Under the pieces are notes generated by a model, which saw only the letters and a list, made by a program, of their open reading frames with translations, made no database searches and was not told where the DNA came from. From assembly GCF_020283565.1 (NCBI RefSeq), contig NC_060060.1, positions 24,800,001 through 24,864,000 of the forward strand: 64,000 nt of DNA, written 5' to 3'. This document shows positions 23,701 through 35,316 of this stretch, one piece after another. The position numbers were made by a program, and so were the translations under genes. The first letter of the stretch is position 1; the number at the start of each line of letters is the position of its first letter. This stretch comes from Trifolium pratense (lineage: Eukaryota > Streptophyta > Magnoliopsida > Fabales > Fabaceae).

Positions 23701-26047
23701 GAGGGGCAAAGGGCTTTGTTTTGATCTGTTGTCTGCATACAAAAATGAGAAATCATATAGAAACCATGACAAGTTGATAGTGAATCTGCTACAGAAAAAT
23801 ACATTAGGCATCAATAAGATTAACTACTCACCCTGCACTTTTCAATTATTGCCACCAATGTATCAAGCCTTCCCTGTTTGACACAACTCCTCACACAGTT
23901 CATAAATAAATTCATTGACAACACGTTGCCATTTTTCAGTGTTAAATCTATATATTTGAATGCAGCATCAATCTGAGCTGTTGAAAAGAGCATTCCAATG
24001 ACCAAGTCATATGATTCATCATCAGGGAGAGCTTCATTTCCTGACTGCAACATCCTGATAACAAAGCACAGCTCAATACATAAGAAAATTTTCAGTTTAC
24101 CGATACGAATTATACAAATAAGCAATTCGTATCTATTTAACATTATGAATAATTTTGACATTGGTTTCGCTGGTATGCTTATTGGCATTTCAACTTTTTG
24201 TTAACTAAAGAGCAAGTCCCACACTCCTATTCAGCTAGATTTAAGAAGCAAAACTCCATTTAAAGTGGAGGCTATCACTTCGTACAAACCAAGCTTTTAG
24301 GAATTGGCTCACCTCCAAACAAATGACAAAGAACCTTTTCTGTCCACCAACCATTGTATGGATTGTTCTTCGAAACTATCAGCTGCGAATTAGACATGAA
24401 ATTCCCATTTTAAAGTTATCACTCTTAACTCCTAACAGCCTGACTTCTACAAGTGGGCTTTCCTCTAAACCAGCCTCTAGAAAAAGGCAAGACACAGAAA
24501 ATAATCAAAGGAACCAGTAAGATTAATCAAATCCTCACCAAGTATTTTCATTTTAACAACAATTGACTCGAAACAAAGTTTTTTCATTTTTAGTTAGTGT
24601 TATGGCCACTCCATTGACTATTCTTCTGGCATTGTTATTTGTTACTACCATTTGTCCAATAAAACTGTAAATACTTTCCTAAAAACAGAGTAATTTACCT
24701 ATATTAATAAAATCAACAATTGCATCAAAACTAGAGAGTGTAAATCATATTCATATATTCATTTACTACCATACAACTAGCTACAGGGAAAAGAAATCAA
24801 ACTAAGTTAGCTTATCATTTGAAAACCGGTTAACTTGAGCTTCTGCCAATTACAGACCAAAAACTAATTAGGACCTTGCGTTAAACAATAGAACATATAG
24901 AAGAGCTCATTTATAAACTATTAGGACCTTGGGTTAAGCAATATAAACACTCATAACCTTTACAAATATATAAATAACAACATATCATACATTGTTTATA
25001 AGCACTTAGACAACTACACGTGATTCGATTTTAGGTCCTCGTTGGATAAACAACTAAATTAAGTGGTCACAGCCTAAATGCTTATCATATAAGTACTTAT
25101 GTATAAGCTATTTCTATAACAACACATAAAATAAAGTTAAACTATTGTAATATAAGCCATAATAAACTGCTTTTTTATATGTTATCATGGATGGCTTGTG
25201 AAAATAAGATGAGAAAAGCTTATGAACATATCTAAGTTGTTTTCATAAGCTCTTCAAGACCATCTCAGAGTATATAAACTTTAATAAGTCAATCCAAACA
25301 AGCCCGTAATCAATAAACCAATAACTTTTCACCATTTAGGATCCTAAATTGAACAATGCCACAACATAAACAACAATCTTAAATCACCCAATTCGATATT
25401 CTCGATCACAACATAAACAACAATCTTAAAATAACGAGATGAACTAACCGTTCAAGAAGTTTTTCAGCAGCAAGAGTCTCCCCAGCTTGATGCATAGCTT
25501 TAAGAACCAAATTAAACGACGCGGTATTGGGCGAAACATTAAAATGTTCCATCTGAGCTAACGAATCAAGCAACTCAGCAGCAGAAGCACCAATCATAAG
25601 ATTAGCCCTAAGATAATGATTAAACAGATTAACATCAGGTTTATTAGGTTTCCCATTTTTATCCAATGATCTAACCCAAACTTCAAACAAATCCTTCACA
25701 TCATGCCAACGTTGTGAAGCCATCCAATCACCGAACATGTTAAGAAGCGCGTGGGAATCGTAAGTATCAGTGAGTGAAGCGCGCGTGAAAAGACCGAAAG
25801 GATTTACCGCGTTTGAAGATGAAGGTTTGGGAATAGGGTTTCGCCAATTCTCGTTGTAGAGAGGACTTCCTGAAGCTGGATTTGGAGGAAGAGATGAAGG
25901 ATTTGGAGGAATTGGATTAACAGGTTCTGCAAGTTCGGGTTCTTGATTGAGAAATGGGAATGTTGAGATTGATTTGAATGTGGTGATGTTGGTTGATTTT
26001 GTTAGAAGAGAACGTGTGCGATAGAGAATCGCCATTTGTGACGCCAT
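20724..26047 (-). CDS. Pentatricopeptide-type protein, At1g26460-like, mitochondrial, 610 aa
   Basis: Helical-repeat protein of the PPR/TPR superfamily, expected in mitochondria, probably acting on organellar RNA; its target is unknown. Six exons: 26047-25449, 24054-23832, 23732-23253, 22956-22750, 21132-20995 and 20909-20724. Phases join exactly to 1833 nt. The N-terminus MASQMAILYRTRSLLTKSTN is Arg/Ser-rich with no acidic residues, as in mitochondrial presequences, followed by a Pro-rich linker (NPIPPNPSSLPPNPASGSPL). Repeat-like helices follow, for example PDVNLFNHYLRANLMIGA, NTASFNLVLKAMHQAGETL, DDESYDLVIGMLFSTAQI, PESYLGKIYALASLGKLQNA, DIHSYNGLMYAFGKLKK and NAKSYSVLVDAHLINRDVKS. The tail is Arg-rich (KKVRRRCIRESDYESDQR). 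Length and repeat layout fit the Arabidopsis protein from memory. Unlike most plant PPR genes it is intron-rich. Intron 4 carries a complete hAT element. Confidence 0.85.
21388..22422. mobile_element. 1035-bp hAT-type element with perfect 8-bp TSD in PPR intron 4
   Basis: The left end CAGTGTTTCAAAAACCGGAC matches the inverse of the right end (CGGTGATTTAAAAACCGGAC). CCTTTTGT flanks both sides (21380-21387 and 22423-22430). The ends hold runs of accggttt-like motifs (ccggccggttggaccggg). The inner 500 bp are AT-rich with no transposase frame, so it is non-autonomous. Relatives: 16371-16610 (translocator intron) and a fragment at about 48475-48560. Confidence 0.85.
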
Positions 26048-28145
26048 TGAAGAAGAACTCGAGAGAGAGAGTGAAGAGAGTGTGAGTGTGAGATTGTTTT
26101 GTTGTTGTTTGGGTTTAACGCATTTAGGGTTTGTTTTTGGTTCGGAGTGAGGTTCGGTTATTCTCAGAACTCAGAAAGGTGATGATGGTGGCTGATGAAA
26201 TGGTGGATTTGGGCCTAAGAGGCTTATTTATAGTAATGTTGGATGTTGTAGTATGTGATTTTTAACTAAGTTACTATTAGCATCCCATTTTTTCTTAGAC
26301 TTTGTCATGAGTTTTATTTTTATTTTTTAAATTGAGTATCATCCACGTGCAAATATGAAGATTAATTTTTTGAGTTTTGTCAAATTTAAATGAGCGGTAA
26401 TTTTTTTTTAAGAGTTTTGATGTTGTATGTTCAAGTTTGGGACCGAACTTGTAACTTTGATTAAATTAAAAGATATTTGTGTTATTTTATTTAAATGCTC
26501 GAATTTCATATGAGCTAATAGAGAAATGTTATCTGGACATCAAAAATTGTGTCCAACATTATATTTTATACATTTTAGATATGGGTTTTTCTCTCTTTTA
26601 ATCACGTAGTGGTGAAATTTTAAAAGAAGTTGGAATATGTTGTCAACCTTTTATTTATATGATTTTTGGAAGCTAATTTCAAACTTTTAATGGTTATTGC
26701 AAGTGGAAGGTGAGAAAAACAAAAAGGGGAGTTTGAATTGTGTTTTCTTTTTCTAAAAAATCTTTCTAGGTTAAAAACGGTTTGTAAGAAAGAAAAAAAA
26801 AACTAATTATAAAAAGAGTAGAAAAAGATGGACACAAATATTTTATATTGGTTCACCCTTTAATCTTCGAGTTACGTTCGGTCCCCTTGCACAAAAAAGT
26901 TTATCCACCATAATCACACATGATTACAATTTCTTAGACACACAAGTCTAAGACTTCTTACTCAGACATACAAGTCGATTTTCTCAATCAGAGTTATAAA
27001 AAGATTGTTTTACATTTACACTTGGGACTAAAAAAGTGGTAAACTTCAATAAATCAAAGTGTTCTTAACTCTTAAGATATAAAGTTTGTAATGATATTCG
27101 AAGTGTTTTTATGATATTGTTTCACAGAGTATATCAGTAGTTGTGAGCTTGTATTATAGTATTTTGTAAGATTAGGTTCGTTGAAGTACTTCTTCAAATG
27201 CCCAGTCGTTATTTTAATCTTATGGTTGTTTTTCCCCGCTTGTACAATTTATATATATAACAGCAAATAATCAAAACAAAAATGAACAAATGTACTGTGA
27301 GTCAAAAACTATGCATAAGCATACAAAAATAATATCAACATATGAAAAAGACATTTGCATCGTGTTAATATATACCAAGAGAAACCATGATATAATATAA
27401 AATGATTATTAATTCAACAAAAGAGCAGAATATAATCAATTTGGTTGACCGAAAAAACTACAATCTACAAATATATATGAGCTTCATACAAAATTAATTT
27501 TACACATCTTAGACGCTATTTTTTTAATGGCCTATATACACATTAATCGAGGGATTTTGATTTGTTGCAATAGCAGTTTGCCATAGTTATTGATCTCAAC
27601 CATTGATTCCAGATTATTCATACAGTCAAATGATTTCATCTGTCAATTTTGATCAGACAATCTACACAGTCAAATGATCTTATCTATCGATTTTGATCAG
27701 ATGATCTACGGCTATCGAGAAATCCATTTGGATAATTGAGCGAACGTGGAAGTTTTAGAAGTAGAGAATTGAATCCCTAGTTAGCTAGCTACTTACTAGT
27801 TACTAGCCTTGATCAATTGGAGAGAACTATTTGCTTGTTAATTTGATCACAAATTTACGGCCTTCCTATGTTTGAACGCATGACCAAGTACAATTAATCC
27901 CAAGCACATGGCCTTCAAGGTCTTTGTAAAAGAATGAGTTGCTTTCTCTGCGTTTCTAAATATAACCAAAAAGAAAATGCAAGGTAACTACATCGTCACT
28001 CTAGCTAGCTGTACAATATTTAATTGGTCCCTCCCTTACATTTATTTTAGGTTTTAATTTGGTCTCTTACGTTTAAAAAATGTCATTTTGGTCTCTTACG
28101 TTTATTTTAGGTTTCAAATTAGTTATTTCCATTAGTTTTGTCCAT
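26048..28145. other. Gene-free intergenic stretch
   Basis: Just right of the PPR start codon is a GA-rich leader (gagagagagtgaagagag) and its likely promoter. Beyond that the DNA is AT-rich. At about 27590-27720 a short direct repeat occurs (acagtcaaatgatttcatct and acagtcaaatgatcttatct, each followed by gattttgatcagay). No coding frame of note. Confidence 0.45.
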
Positions 28146-28413
28146 CACTACAAAAAAACAATGGATCATTGAGGGCCAAAAGCCTTCAATAACGTGCAAG
28201 ACAGCTTTTCTGATTTCGCGTCTCCTGGTGTGTATTATTGGTGGCCTCCAGCCTTCAATAATGCTTATTTAATTTTATTTTTTTTTTATTTTTTTATAAA
28301 ACCAGTTTTGTGCATTATTGAGGGCTAAAAGCCCTTAATAAAACGTCAATACATTATTGAGGGTTTTTAGCCCTCAATAAAATTGGTCAAGAATTTTAAG
28401 TTTTCTTGTAGTG
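28146..28413. mobile_element. CACTA-type MITE
   Basis: It starts CACTACAAAAAAAC and ends GTTTTCTTGTAGTG, the inverted counterpart with one difference, which is the CACTA terminus. The interior has repeated sub-terminal motifs attgagggctaaaagccctt and cattgagggccaaaagcctt in both orientations, as expected of transposase binding sites. At 268 bp it is non-autonomous. The 3-bp flanks (cat and act) do not match perfectly, so the target duplication is decayed or the ends are off by one. Confidence 0.75.
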
Positions 28414-28698
28414 ACTAACACCGTTTGAACAGTACACGTGTCAGTGTGTACAAATTCCACGTGTTTGTCCACATATGTAAATTGGCTGTCACATGTGACA
28501 AAATTGATAGAAAGGACTAACACCTAATGGTGATTTTTCTTCTCTAATGGCTAATCCAAACAAGTGATGCATTGAATGCTGCTTCAAACTTCTAGCCTTA
28601 ATCTTCATCCCCTCTATTTTCATCGTTCTCTTGCTTCTCTTGATCTCATTCATCAACTGTCACACTGCTCCCTACCCAAAAAATTATAATTGTTCATA

Positions 28699-28880
28699 GG
28701 ACAAAACTTACATGCATTTCCATACATGCATTTCTTACTTTTCCTCTCACAAAGAGGTAGTTTTTTTTATTAAAAAATAATTTTCTTTTATTTTTTCAAA
28801 ATGAAAAAACACAAATAACCACCTCTTTGTGAGTGGAAAAGTAAGAAATGCATGTATGGAAATGCATGTAAATTTTGTCC
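28699..28880. mobile_element. Mutator-type foldback MITE, 182 bp, perfect 9-bp TSD
   Basis: The two arms are near-complete inverted copies: ggacaaaacttacatgcatt at the left pairs with aatgcatgtaaattttgtcc at the right, continuing through a tgcatttcttacttttc tract and the palindromic part around caaagaggtag. The loop is AT-rich. TTGTTCATA flanks both sides (28690-28698 and 28881-28889). A 9-bp duplication with long terminal inverted repeats is the Mutator-superfamily signature. Confidence 0.85.
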
Positions 28881-28889
28881 TTGTTCATA

Positions 28890-29687
28890 TGTTTTGTTTT
28901 TAAATCACCTGATTATATATGTGGTCTTTATTTATTTATTTACTAATATAATACATAGTCTTTAATACTCTTGCAATGTTATACTGGTATATTTTTATAT
29001 CTACGGAAAATAAATTATACAATTTTGACTTTTGTTTTTTTTAATTATAATTATACCTTCTAACTAAAATTAATTAGAATAATTTTTTATAATTTCATGG
29101 CTAAAGAGCAATCGTAGTCAAATACTCTGTTTTTTTGGAAAATTTTAGGTCCTACCATCAACTTGTACTTTATACACCCCCCAAAAAAATTGGAAACTCT
29201 TCCAAACACCAAAAAAATTTCGGCAAACTAAAATTTTGTTGCAAAAAAAAATACTCATTTAGAGGCTTTGGCTAACATGGAAGACTTGATGAAGTCTTCC
29301 ATGATGCACAAGTAGTCAAAAACATTGTAACGAATACGAATTTTACAAAATTCACCGTTGGATTGAAAGTTTATATCATATAGATCATCCATAAATTTTT
29401 TTAAAGAAATTAAAAATTATTTGATATGTTATTTAGACCGATCAAAATTAACGGTTTATGAATTTTTTATTAAATACCGTCAAGTCTTCCATGTTAGAAC
29501 TCACCTTTCATTTAGAAACATATACTGTAGATGTTAATGTGGTTTTTATTTTTTAACACCGAAAAATTGTTGGCTCAAAAAAAATTATTTTAACACAAAA
29601 AATTTACATTTCTTTAACTCAATCGATAATACCGATTAGAAAAATTAAAAATTATATAATATAGTTTTTTCTAACTCTATTTGTTAT
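28890..29687. other. AT-rich upstream stretch with one dispersed repeat
   Basis: No gene is seen. At about 29331-29490 lies an unfolded relative of the foldback at 4400-4680 (acgaatacgaattttacaaa, ttcaccgttggattgaaagt, then atcaaaattaacggttt). The rest is simple AT-rich DNA. Confidence 0.5.
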
Positions 29688-29925
29688 ATTGAAAGTGTCA
29701 CTATAGATCTTAAGAAACACTATCACCATCTTCATTGCAACCATCACCACCATAATCTCATTCTATTGTGCCACGGTCTTCATCGATGCCACACCATCAA
29801 AATTTCGTCATTGAAAGTGTCACTATGGATCTTAAGAAACCACTATCATCGTCTTCATCGCATCCATCACCATCACCACCATCATCTCATTCTATTGTGT
29901 CACGATCTTTAACGATGCCACAACC
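29688..29925 (+). repeat. Tandem duplication across the 5' end of a small gene
   Basis: Two copies of about 115 bp lie 122 bp apart (about 29688-29797 and 29810-29925), both starting attgaaagtgtcactat. Copy 2 contains the probable start codon ATG (29825) and the first 30 or so codons. In copy 1 the same position is ATA, and a one-base loss breaks the frame shortly after. Confidence 0.8.
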
Positions 29926-30583
29926 ATCGAAACCTTTATTGCACCGAACACAATCTACACCGCGGCTGCCATCTGAATTTTCTACTGAACCGTCTTCATG
30001 GCAGCCACCACCACAACCACGACCATGGCCACCGTATCATCCTTTTAATAATGAAAGATCCTCTTTATTGCAGCGGCCACCATCATTTTCATCCAAATCT
30101 AAAATGATTGAAATGTTACCTAGTTCCAACCGATCTTCATTTGAGGTAATGCAACCACCACTAAAATCATGGAAATGCACAAAAGCAGACTTGCCCTTAG
30201 CCGCAGGCGTAACCGCTTGTCTTATTTACTCTGGTTTAATGGTACTACTTCATTCATGTTCTCAATTTTTGTTTTTCCTCAGTTTCTTCTTTATAATATG
30301 AAGAATTAATAGGTGAAGCTTAATTTATTATCTACTAATCATAGACTCAGACACCGACACCATACACGACATAGACACCGACAGTTCGACACTCATAATA
30401 ACTTGAGAAAATAATACAATTTAATATAACTATAAGTGTTGGTGTCGTGTAGATGTTGGACACCGACACGTATCTAATACCGAAACACGTCTAATTCGAA
30501 AAGTGTGATTGGTTCATAGTTTATCATTGTTGTTTCAGGTGTATGTAATTGTTTGGAAGGCAACAGGGCACGATTTTGATTGA
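29825..30583 (+). CDS. Small Pro/Ser-rich tail-anchored-type protein, two exons, 153 aa
   Basis: Family not recognised. Exon 1 is 29825-30241 and exon 2 is 30539-30583, joined in phase 0 through GT-AG sites. The first 110 residues are Ser/Pro-rich and probably disordered (PSPSPPSSHSIVSRS, WQPPPQPRPWPPYHP). A single C-terminal hydrophobic segment, LPLAAGVTACLIYSGLM, runs into exon 2 (VYVIVWKATGHDFD), so the intron cuts the membrane span. There is no signal peptide, which suggests a tail-anchored topology with the bulk in the cytosol. The start was chosen at 29825 because the 5' end is tandemly duplicated; an in-frame ATG at 29786 would add 13 residues. The same plan, with exon 2 beginning Val-Tyr, occurs at 59037 and 61607. 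A MITE sits in the intron. Confidence 0.6.
30331..30515. mobile_element. MITE with gacaccgacac motifs, in the intron of the small tail-anchored gene
   Basis: Inverted tracts cagacaccgacaccatacac and gtgttggtgtcgtgtagatg bracket an AT-rich centre. A second copy is at about 38931-39095 (ccacgacacagacactaaca and tcggtgattgtgtccaacac). Both end near ttcatag, a candidate border. Target duplication not resolved. Confidence 0.55.
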
Positions 30584-31424
30584 TCGATCGCGGAGTCATT
30601 CAAGTGATCCCCTATTTTCTTTCTTTGCCTTAATTTGCTCAATTTTAGTTACATTTTTTTTAGTGGTTTATGTTATGATAATGGAAATGTCCTTTTATTT
30701 TTGTTTTAAGCTACTTAATTACTTAGCATGGAAGATCAGTGTCACATTCACAATCTTCTTTGTTTTTGGGATTATGTGATAGTGATAACATTGAACTCTC
30801 TCTATTTCATTATTATAAGAGTTACTTTTTATAAATTTTTATTATCTAACTCTCTTAAAATATCGATATGGTTACTGCCAATCCTAACATGAAATAGTCA
30901 TTTACGTGGTGCATGACAATTCATAAATTTCTACTAACATAAGTTGTTTCATATAAACTCAAAAATTTATAATAATATATAAAAATTTGTTAATTTACAA
31001 AAGTTGTTTCATATAAACTCAAAAATAGGTCGAGGTGAAATTTTTACTATTAAATTACTTGATAAAACGAATTATTAATATGAGATAGATCATATATAAT
31101 TAAATTATGAAAAATTAATATATCTACGTTTTGTTCTAGTATGCATTCCTCAAGTTATAAGTAAAAACTGGTTTGCTAAAAAAAAAAACTAAAAATTGGT
31201 AAAAGAGATTTATGTATTTGGTCAAAATTATTAACGAAATGTTAAAATGCATCACACATTTTTTAACTCACTTTTGCTTATGATTTATTAGAACTTAGGG
31301 AGAATATTTATTAGGGCTGAGTATTGGCCGGGTTCGATCAGTATTAGGGTTGAGTATTGGTTGGTGTCGGGTCATACGAACGACGAGTAGAACGAGTCGG
31401 TTTTAACGTGTTAGATTGAAACTT

Positions 31425-31572
31425 TATTGTCCCCATGAGCTTAGCTCAGTTGATAGGGACATCACACTATATGTGCAGGAGTTGGGGTTCGAACCCCGAA
31501 TATTCCACTTATTCACCTTTAAGGTGGATTTTCTATCTACTAGGCTACTTGACAAAATTCCGTAAAAAAAAA
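31425..31572 (+). mobile_element. tRNA-derived SINE, family A, copy 2
   Basis: It contains the A-box-like gcttagctcagttgatagg and the B-box gttggggttcgaaccccga, then the family end taggctacttgacaaaa and an A-rich tail. A cloverleaf does not close and the family end is shared with 3214-3361, so it is a SINE and not a tRNA gene. Confidence 0.75.
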
Positions 31573-32032
31573 AGGCTACTTGACAAAAGAAAAAATTGAA
31601 ATTTTATTATTACATCTAAAATTTCATTGATCCATATACATCTTTATTCTTCAAATAATTCAACACCTCATATACAAGACAACAAAAGATAGAAGAATTA
31701 AATGGACAACAAATAAGGTGACATACAATTACTTTGTTTGAAATTTGTAGATCCAAAGATAATAATTGACACTAGATGAAAAGTACAAATTAAAATAGAT
31801 TTTTACAACTCTTTGTCCAACGTATTAAAAGGTTGTACAATATATGAGGTTTCTATCATCTATACAAACAAAGTAGGGAGGGAGAGAGATATCCTAACTG
31901 TTGTTCGGACGATTTCAGTTGTCAAGATATAAATGTTTAGAGACTCACACATCGATCTTCTACAGTTTTTGATCTAATACCTAACCTACATGCTTGACCA
32001 AATGCTTTCATGTGATGGTGATTATGTTGGAA

Positions 32033-32183
32033 ATGGATTCCCTGCAGTCACTATTTGACTGCAGGTTAATCTGAGCCATTGAATTTTATTAATGTATTTT
32101 ATATATTTGATCAAAGTTTAATGCAATGACTCCGATATAATGACTGTATGACTGCACTGGTCTTTGACTGCATGAGATCCAGG
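32033..32183. mobile_element. Small foldback element
   Basis: The left end ggattccctgcagtcac is the inverse of the right end tgactgcatgagatcca with few mismatches. In between lies AT-rich DNA plus a further gactgcag/atgactgcac pair. A similar opening (aattggattcccgagtcaaa) occurs at about 34592 in an intron of the next gene. No clean target duplication was read. Confidence 0.5.
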
Positions 32184-32849
32184 TCCAATTATGTTAGTTT
32201 TAAGTCGGGTAATAAATCTGCACTCAGTTACTTTTGTACACAATCTACGGTTAGGTTCACTATGGAGCCTGTTAGCTAGTGGACATTTCTAGTGCCAACG
32301 CACTGCTTCAGAAGAAAATATCAGCACAAACAACCATATGCAACAAAGGCAAGGCCCATAGGACAGCAGTGGTCCATTTCCCTTTTCCACAGAACCATCC
32401 TAAACTAGGTTGAGCTACTCACATGAGTTTAGGACCGTTTGATAATATAGACAAACTTGTCTTATATTATACGTATCTTTTTATGTATGTATACTTTTTT
32501 GGTACACGACATACAGTATAATATTATATTGTATAGTAGTATTACATAAGCTTCAACTTTATTACATACATGAAGCAACCCTTTCAATTAAATTATTCAT
32601 TATTCTTCAACAAAAGTTTAATTTAATTGATAAACTAATTAATGTACTATAATACATAGTACATAATAACGTTACACACATTAGAATATTATACAAGACA
32701 CACACTCTGTTCCAGAAATTTCATTCTCCTAACTATGCTTCTTATTTTCTCTCTCTTTCTCTCTGCCACATATTAAAGTACCCTTCTGAACTTTGATCCA
32801 ATTTTCATCTTATAGATTTCACACATAACATCACCATCATCATTAAATC

Positions 32850-35316
32850 ATGGCTCTTCTTGGATATTTTCTTCTTTTCCTTTCCCTCACTGGATATTCA
32901 AGTAAGCAACAAGTGCTTAAACAACCTTTTTAGTTACAAAAATACATCTCATCACTTTTTTTTTTATTTCTAGCTTTTGTGTTTGATTATGTCATATATC
33001 TCTTAAAATGGTAAAACCCATTTTCTTCAAAAAGTTCCCTTTTTTCTTTTTCCACTCTTTGTCTCAATTTGATTAAACCCTTTTTTCTTTAGACACAAAA
33101 GATATGATTTTTATATAGTTTAGTTATTAATTATTAATTTTTTTTTTTTTGTAATTTGAATAGGTGGTGCTCTTTATTGTGTGTGTAAAGATGGTGTGGG
33201 AGATCAAAATCTTCAAAGAGCAATAGATTATGCTTGTGGTGCTGGAGCTGATTGTACACCAATTACACAAAATGGACCATGTTTTCAACCCAATACTATT
33301 AAGGATCATTGCAATTATGCTGTTAATAGCTATTTTCAGAAAAAGGGTCAAGCTCAAGGAAGTTGTGACTTTTCTGGTTCTGCTGTTACAAGTCCAACTC
33401 CACCTCCTAGTAAGTGTTCTCTAATTTCTACCATCTTTCAATTTTTTTGTCTAAAAATCATTTTCACTAACTTTTTTTTTTTTGTTGTTGTCTCTGATCT
33501 ACAGCTGCATCATCTACATGTACTTTTCCCTCAAGTGGGTATGTTTCTTGTTTATGATCCATGGATCTTGCTATTTTGTTTTTAATTTTATCTATCTAGT
33601 GATTTGAGTTAATGATTTTGCAAAATCTAATATGATACCAAACATGCATTAAGTCTATGAAATAACCGGGTGGGGTGGGTAGTTCATCTGGTTTGAGCTA
33701 ACGGCTAAAAGAGTTAAAAGTCGTCCGGGTTCAGGTCTGGCAAAGGTGAAAAATACTAACATTAACGATTAATTACTGTAATTTCTTGATTTATTTTTTG
33801 CTAATGATAAGTTGTAGTGTTTGTTTTTCACAATGTATTAGACCCATTTTCCAATTAGAGAATATTAAGTTAATATTAACAAGTTTTTAATTTTAGAAAT
33901 CAGTTTTTTTTTTTGTTTGCTTTTCTGGATTTAGTTAGAATTTAGCATTTGTTAAAGTAGCTCTAGGTTTCATTTATACTGATGAACATGTATTTTTTAT
34001 TTTTTTTAATGCTTTGTATGTTACCTTTTTTGTAATACTTTTTCAAGTTTACATTACATTAGCCAAAAAGGCATTTTCTTAGGGGTTGATGTATCCACCG
34101 CCACTAGACAAGATTTACATTCATGCCATGATATGATTGCTCTTTTGTTGAACATTAGCTGTCATGAATAGGATGTTGCACTATTAATTATTTGTTTTGT
34201 ACTCTTCACCTATGTTTTTTATTCCTAGATCTATGATCATGTAGTATATAATAGAGTAAATAGCTAATTTTTTTACTGAAAATCAAATAAAATAAAAATA
34301 AATGAATATATTTTTATAATTGCTGGATAAAATGGTCTTTTAGTGTATGTTTAATATCATGGTAGGTATTCCAAAATCATACCATAATTTTCCAAAAGCT
34401 ACACTCTGTAGCTTCTGCAAAATCACGGTGAATCACAGTGATATTCATCCTGATACTAAACATAGGCTTAGTGAGTACTAAAAAATCTTATAGATGATTA
34501 ATTTGCCCGAAATTTGAGATCATGGAGAGCTATAATTTTTCAAGACCAAACATTTTTTTCCTCCAAGACTACTTTAGTACTCAAGTGGGTTAATAGGAAT
34601 TGGATTCCCGAGTCAAATAGTTACATCCGTCTGATCTAGATCGACGACTGACTGAGTGTTCTGCACTGTCCGATCTCAAATCAATGATTGAAATGAACCA
34701 CCGCTTGAACTCGAATTATAGACAATTGCGATCTGTGGTTAATGAGTTGTTAATATCCAATCAACCTAGTGCACATGAATTCGATCCGTAACTGAATAAT
34801 TCTTGATCCGATTTTATTTATCTTCCTATCAAATTCCAGATTTTAATGATGCAGTTTCTCTAATAGTAGTCCATTAATCTAAATGAAAATCATATCATAT
34901 GTTGATTTTGTTTGGCTTTGAAATGCAGCGGAGGAGGTACAACCACAACACCAGCAACCAGTACACCTACAGGCATATCACCACCCTCCACCGTAACTCC
35001 AACCACTCCTACGGGCACAACACCAGGTACAGGGACTGGTACCGGCACACCAACCACAGGCACACCAACCACAGGCACACCAACCGGCACAGGAACAGGA
35101 ACAGGTGTAGGAACTGGAACTGGAACAGGTACCGGAACCGGAACTGGTACAACAACAGGTAGTCCTAATGTGTTTGGAATGAGTCCAACATCATCAACTG
35201 GTAATGGTAGTGGTTTCAGTGACCCTAATGAAGCTGTTCAATTAAACAAAAGCACTTATGTGTTATTACTATCTCTTGTTTTTACTTTATGGCTAGCAAC
35301 TTTAAGTGACTACTAG
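32850..35316 (+). CDS. X8-domain GPI-type protein, plasmodesmata callose-binding-like, 239 aa
   Basis: Exons: 32850-32901, 33164-33409, 33505-33538 and 34929-35316, joined in phase (720 nt). Exon 1 is a signal peptide (MALLGYFLLFLSLTGYS). Exon 2 is a complete X8 (CBM43) domain: ALYCVCKDG, then conserved Cys in YACGAGADC, GPCFQP, DHCNYAVNSYFQ and GSCDFSGSA. X8 proteins of this layout bind callose, and the PDCB group sits on the plasma membrane at plasmodesmata and limits cell-to-cell traffic. Exon 4 encodes a linker of Gly-Thr/Pro-Thr repeats over about 60 residues, ending in a hydrophobic tail (YVLLLSLVFTLWLATL) that looks like a GPI-attachment signal. A Ser/Asn-rich site before the tail could be the omega region. 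The 34-nt exon 3 and the 1.4-kb intron 3 are notable. It could also be another X8-GPI subgroup, since the exact orthologue was not identified. Confidence 0.88.

Larger units (their letters stand above)
30584..32849. other. Intergenic stretch with repeats
   Basis: No gene supported. Contents: a 28-bp direct repeat beginning aagttgtttcatataaactc at about 30940 and 31000; a degenerate Stowaway-like tract at about 31140-31310 (gcattcctcaagttataagt and ttgcttatgatttat); a SINE at 31425; a foldback at 32033; then the promoter of the X8 gene. The frame at 30549-30779 only overlaps exon 2 and 3' UTR of the preceding gene. Confidence 0.5.

Noticed and set aside
29768..29785. Start of the small gene at 29768
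   Set aside because: That codon is GTG, not ATG; usable ATG codons are 29786 and 29825, the latter preferred from the tandem duplication.
31430..31510. Apparent tRNA gene (A and B boxes)
   Set aside because: No cloverleaf closes, and the sequence and 3' end are shared with two other SINE copies in the window.
34890..35162. Frames on both strands across the Gly-Thr repeat
   Set aside because: Shadows of exon 4 of the X8 protein gene.
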